Shown: piece after piece, positions 54,175 to 55,950 of the stretch | Numbering within the stretch: position 1 is the stretch's first letter | How the letters are laid out: each line of letters begins with the position of its first letter | Assembly (NCBI GenBank): GCA_964625775.1 | Contig: CAZVEH010000009.1 | Location: forward strand, 1 to 55,950 | From: GCA-2786165 sp964625775 | GTDB taxonomy: Bacteria > Pseudomonadota > Gammaproteobacteria > Legionellales > Legionellaceae | Direction of reading: 5' to 3' | Length of the DNA stretch: 55,950 nt | The notes under the pieces: model-generated | Database searches by the model: none | What the model saw: only the letters and a program-made list of their open reading frames with translations | What the model was told of the DNA's origin: nothing | Made by a program: the position numbers and the translations under genes

Positions 54175-54393
54175 CTAATTAGCACCTAACTTTAGTCGAA
54201 AGATTTCACCATTCAATTCAATCGTATCTCCTGCAACCATCTTTTTTCTTTTCTGTTTTTCTATTATGCCGTTTACCAATACCGTGCCCGCAGCTATCAT
54301 ATCCTTAGCTTCTGCTCCACTCGTGGCGATACCTTCAAATTTAAGAATTTTAAAGAGTTCAACATGTTCTTTATTAATGAAAACATCCTTCAT
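54175..54393 (-). CDS. Small S4-domain RNA-binding protein (YbcJ-like)
   Basis: 72 residues consisting of a single S4 fold: ELFKILKFEGIATSGAEAKD, AAGTVLVNG, and QKRKKMVAGDTIELNG. This matches YbcJ-type proteins, which bind structured RNA and are thought to act near the ribosome. GGAG lies upstream. It is intact although squeezed between two insertion-sequence remnants, so the host chromosome has probably been rearranged around it rather than through it. Confidence 0.85.
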   Translation of the reverse strand: MKDVFINKEHVELFKILKFEGIATSGAEAKDMIAAGTVLVNGIIEKQKRKKMVAGDTIELNGEIFRLKLGAN

Positions 54394-54451
54394 ATTATTT
54401 ATTACTCCAGTAATGATGAGTCATCACAATCTGATCTTACCCGGGAAAATC

Positions 54452-54645
54452 GGACACTCTGTTAAGCAACTTTTCTGACCTCATACGAATCCGGTGTTTG
54501 ATAACCCAATCGAGAATGAAGCCGTTTTCGATTATAGTAAATTTCAATGTATTCGAATATATGATTTTTAGCGCTAGCACGTTCTGAATTATTGTTCTTC
54601 ATTTTTCACCTCTAGTTAAGATTTTACTCTCTTAACAGGGTGTCC
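54452..54645 (-). mobile_element. Miniature IS3-type element with both ends
   Basis: Terminal repeats GGACACTCTGTTAAG (54452-54466) and, on the other strand, GGACACCCTGTTAAG (54645-54631) differ by one base. Between them, 164 bases hold only the tail of an IS3-family transposase. It is therefore an internally deleted derivative that could still be mobilised by a full-length relative. Target duplications are not evident. Confidence 0.8.
54462..54602 (-). pseudogene. IS3-family transposase tail, 46 codons
   Basis: Within the miniature element, reading IFEYIEIYYNRKRLHSRLG and YQTPDSYEVRKVA, the C-terminal signature of IS3-family OrfB. A start codon with GAGGTG upstream creates a short intact frame, but catalytic DDE residues are gone apart from this end. 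Confidence 0.8.
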
Positions 54646-55603
54646 AACTAATCAGGGCAGGATCAGAACTACTCATATCTGGATTTTCGGTACATTTTTG
54701 AGAAAACATACTACTTTTAATCATTGTAGCAAATTCAACTCGTCTTTGTTTTTCAGCTAATTTATAAGGCGTTGTTCCCAACATGGTTGCTTGGTTTATT
54801 TTAATATCAGGGATACTCAATAGGAAGGCCAATATATCTTTACGACCAATAAATACAGCAAGCCAAACAGGTGTGATCCCTCTGGCATTAACATAATTAA
54901 TGTTCAAATCCTCACGTCTTCTCAAACTTTGCATACAATCCAAATAACCGGATTGAGTGGCCACATTAAAAGGCGTATCCCCTTTTACATCAGTCATATT
55001 GACATCAGTAGTTGGATTTGAAATAAGGTAATCAACAATTTCTATGTACCCGAATTTGGCTGCAAGCAACAAAGGAGACTCATTTTGTTCATTTTTTTTA
55101 TTTGGATCTAGTCCTATGTCTAAACAACACCTGACTAGCGCCAAATCTCTTGCACGAACGGCTTGATCCAATGGTGATGTTGTTTGATTGATATAATAAT
55201 GCTTGATATATGAGTTGCTTAATATTAATTCAACGAGAATGGCACTTTTGTTAGATTGCATCATATAGGATATCAATTGATATGACTTAATTTTTTGGAT
55301 ATAAAGCGCAATATTAGGGAGGGCAATAATAGTCGTTAATACTAACTCAGACCTCTGACATCCAAGCGCAACCGATAAAAAAGCAATTTTTAGACAATCT
55401 GACTCTGTGATTGTTTTGGTGTTATCACGAATAATTTGATTGATTGTTAGTCTTGTGATGGGATGACGAGTTAAAGGATCCAAAAAGCATCCCGTTTCTA
55501 AAAAATACTCGGCAATAGAAACAAAATCATAAGTATGACCTGTGTTGGTGATAACAGGCAATCTCATTTCATCTAGGCTGATAGGACAATTAAATTTAGA
55601 CAT
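54632..55603 (-). CDS. U-box/ankyrin-repeat protein, E3 ligase-like effector candidate
   Basis: 323 residues. Residues 3-70 read as a U-box: FNCPISLDEMRLPVITNTGH, TYDFVSIAEYF, then DPLTRHPITRLTINQIIRDN. U-boxes recruit E2 enzymes and make ubiquitin ligases; bacteria have no ubiquitin, so the target would be a host protein. About residues 125-300 carry four or five ankyrin repeats (ESPLLLAAKFGYIEIVDYLI, DTPFNVATQSGYLDCMQSL, ITPVWLAVFIGRKDILAFLL). Legionella LubX (U-box) and AnkB (F-box plus ankyrin) are known relatives in concept. The last four residues and the stop are encoded inside the IS3-type element, so the original C terminus is lost or altered. Confidence 0.88.
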   Translation of the reverse strand: MSKFNCPISLDEMRLPVITNTGHTYDFVSIAEYFLETGCFLDPLTRHPITRLTINQIIRDNTKTITESDCLKIAFLSVALGCQRSELVLTTIIALPNIALYIQKIKSYQLISYMMQSNKSAILVELILSNSYIKHYYINQTTSPLDQAVRARDLALVRCCLDIGLDPNKKNEQNESPLLLAAKFGYIEIVDYLISNPTTDVNMTDVKGDTPFNVATQSGYLDCMQSLRRREDLNINYVNARGITPVWLAVFIGRKDILAFLLSIPDIKINQATMLGTTPYKLAEKQRRVEFATMIKSSMFSQKCTENPDMSSSDPALISWTPC

Positions 55604-55662
55604 CGTATCTTAATTATTGAAAATTAAAATAATAGCACTATGATCTAAATTTGTCCATATTT

Positions 55663-55680
55663 ATGGTAAAATTTTACCAT
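55663..55680. promoter_or_regulatory. Perfect 18-base palindrome
   Basis: ATGGTAAAATTTTACCAT, 60 bases upstream of the U-box/ankyrin gene on the other strand. Symmetry and position suit a dimeric regulator's operator. The 347-base stretch 55604-55950 otherwise shows an uncertain open frame (55689-55880) and a repeat at its end. Confidence 0.5.
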
Positions 55681-55907
55681 CTGCTTTATTGAGAACTTAT
55701 ATCAAAAACAACTCAAATCCCAATACAGCAAACCTGGTATCAACGTTTTTGATCCTGCCATGGGGAAAACATGAGGCACACCTATATATTCAAGATGATC
55801 AAGAAATTATTTCTAGCAGATGTCCAAAACTTAATATAGAAGAAAAGCAGGCCGACCCTCAGTTGAGGAAAAAACAATAGATCCAGAACAAAAAATGTAA
55901 CTCCCCA

Positions 55908-55936
55908 CGTCATCCCGAGCGCAGCGAGGGATCTCC
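55908..55936. repeat. Dispersed repeat fragment at window edge
   Basis: CGTCATCCCGAGCGCAGCGA followed by GGGATCTCC is a widespread intergenic palindromic repeat type in bacterial genomes (CCCGAGCG / CGAGGGATC halves). It probably continues beyond the window. Confidence 0.6.
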
Positions 55937-55950
55937 TGTCGTGTGGTACA

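Noticed and set aside
55689..55880. Plus-strand open frame of 63 codons
   Set aside because: Starts at TTG without a ribosome binding site and matches nothing I know; it may be a real fragment but cannot be supported.

Overview
The window reads as chromosome of a gammaproteobacterium, probably an intracellular member of the Legionellales (Legionella/Coxiella/Berkiella-like). This is inferred from gene content and order (queA–tgt-like–yajC–secD–secF, parE, prfC, comEC, recQ–mrp, a Kdo hydroxylase) combined with eukaryote-like proteins: a U-box/ankyrin protein, a CD39-type NTPDase lipoprotein, a PPP-family phosphatase and proteins ending in CaaX boxes. I cannot name the species. No tRNA, rRNA or CRISPR array was seen. 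A 100-N assembly gap lies at 30611-30710.

Layout. 1-298: a cysteine-rich open frame of doubtful status. 299-6897 (minus): one operon with a two-repeat degenerate HAD-like protein, QueA, a shortened TGT-like protein, YajC, SecD and SecF. 7101-19023: peroxiredoxin, APC permease, a repeat-bearing spacer, a phosphatase with coiled-coil tail, POT transporter, a small protein plus M50 protease, MFS transporter, NTPDase and ComEC. 19099-21134: a DarT/DarG-type ADP-ribosylation pair bracketed by a short direct repeat. 21138-25734 (minus): RF3 and a three-gene acyl-CoA/valine-type catabolic operon. 25834-30549 (plus): RecQ, Mrp, a 2OG-Fe(II) oxygenase-like protein and a multi-pass membrane protein. 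30561-30830: palindromic tandem repeats interrupted by the gap. 30887-42215 (minus): a coiled-coil protein and a roughly 3,000-residue protein with a SecA-like motor. 42456-47581: ParE, arginase and ornithine cyclodeaminase, a tiny lysine-rich peptide with its own terminator, and a Kdo hydroxylase. 47696-49903: a probable beta-solenoid protein.

50182-55950 is accessory, AT-rich DNA. It holds a serine-recombinase remnant, then three co-directional genes: a GHSLGG lipase-like protein ending CFIL, a permuted-papain-like protein ending CSIS, and a permuted-papain-like protein with two membrane helices. After these come an IS481-type remnant, an S4-domain protein, a miniature IS3-type remnant, and a U-box/ankyrin gene whose last codons lie inside that remnant.

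The most noteworthy candidate system is the three-gene cluster at 50685-53684. Each product looks like a hydrolase with its own route to a membrane (two CaaX boxes, one helical hairpin), which suggests proteins acting on host membranes after delivery. Next are the giant SecA-like protein with its coiled-coil neighbour, the DarT/DarG pair with basic nuclear-localisation-like tails, and the TGT-like protein that kept its zinc site but lost catalytic motifs. All functional statements come from reading motifs; no database search was run.
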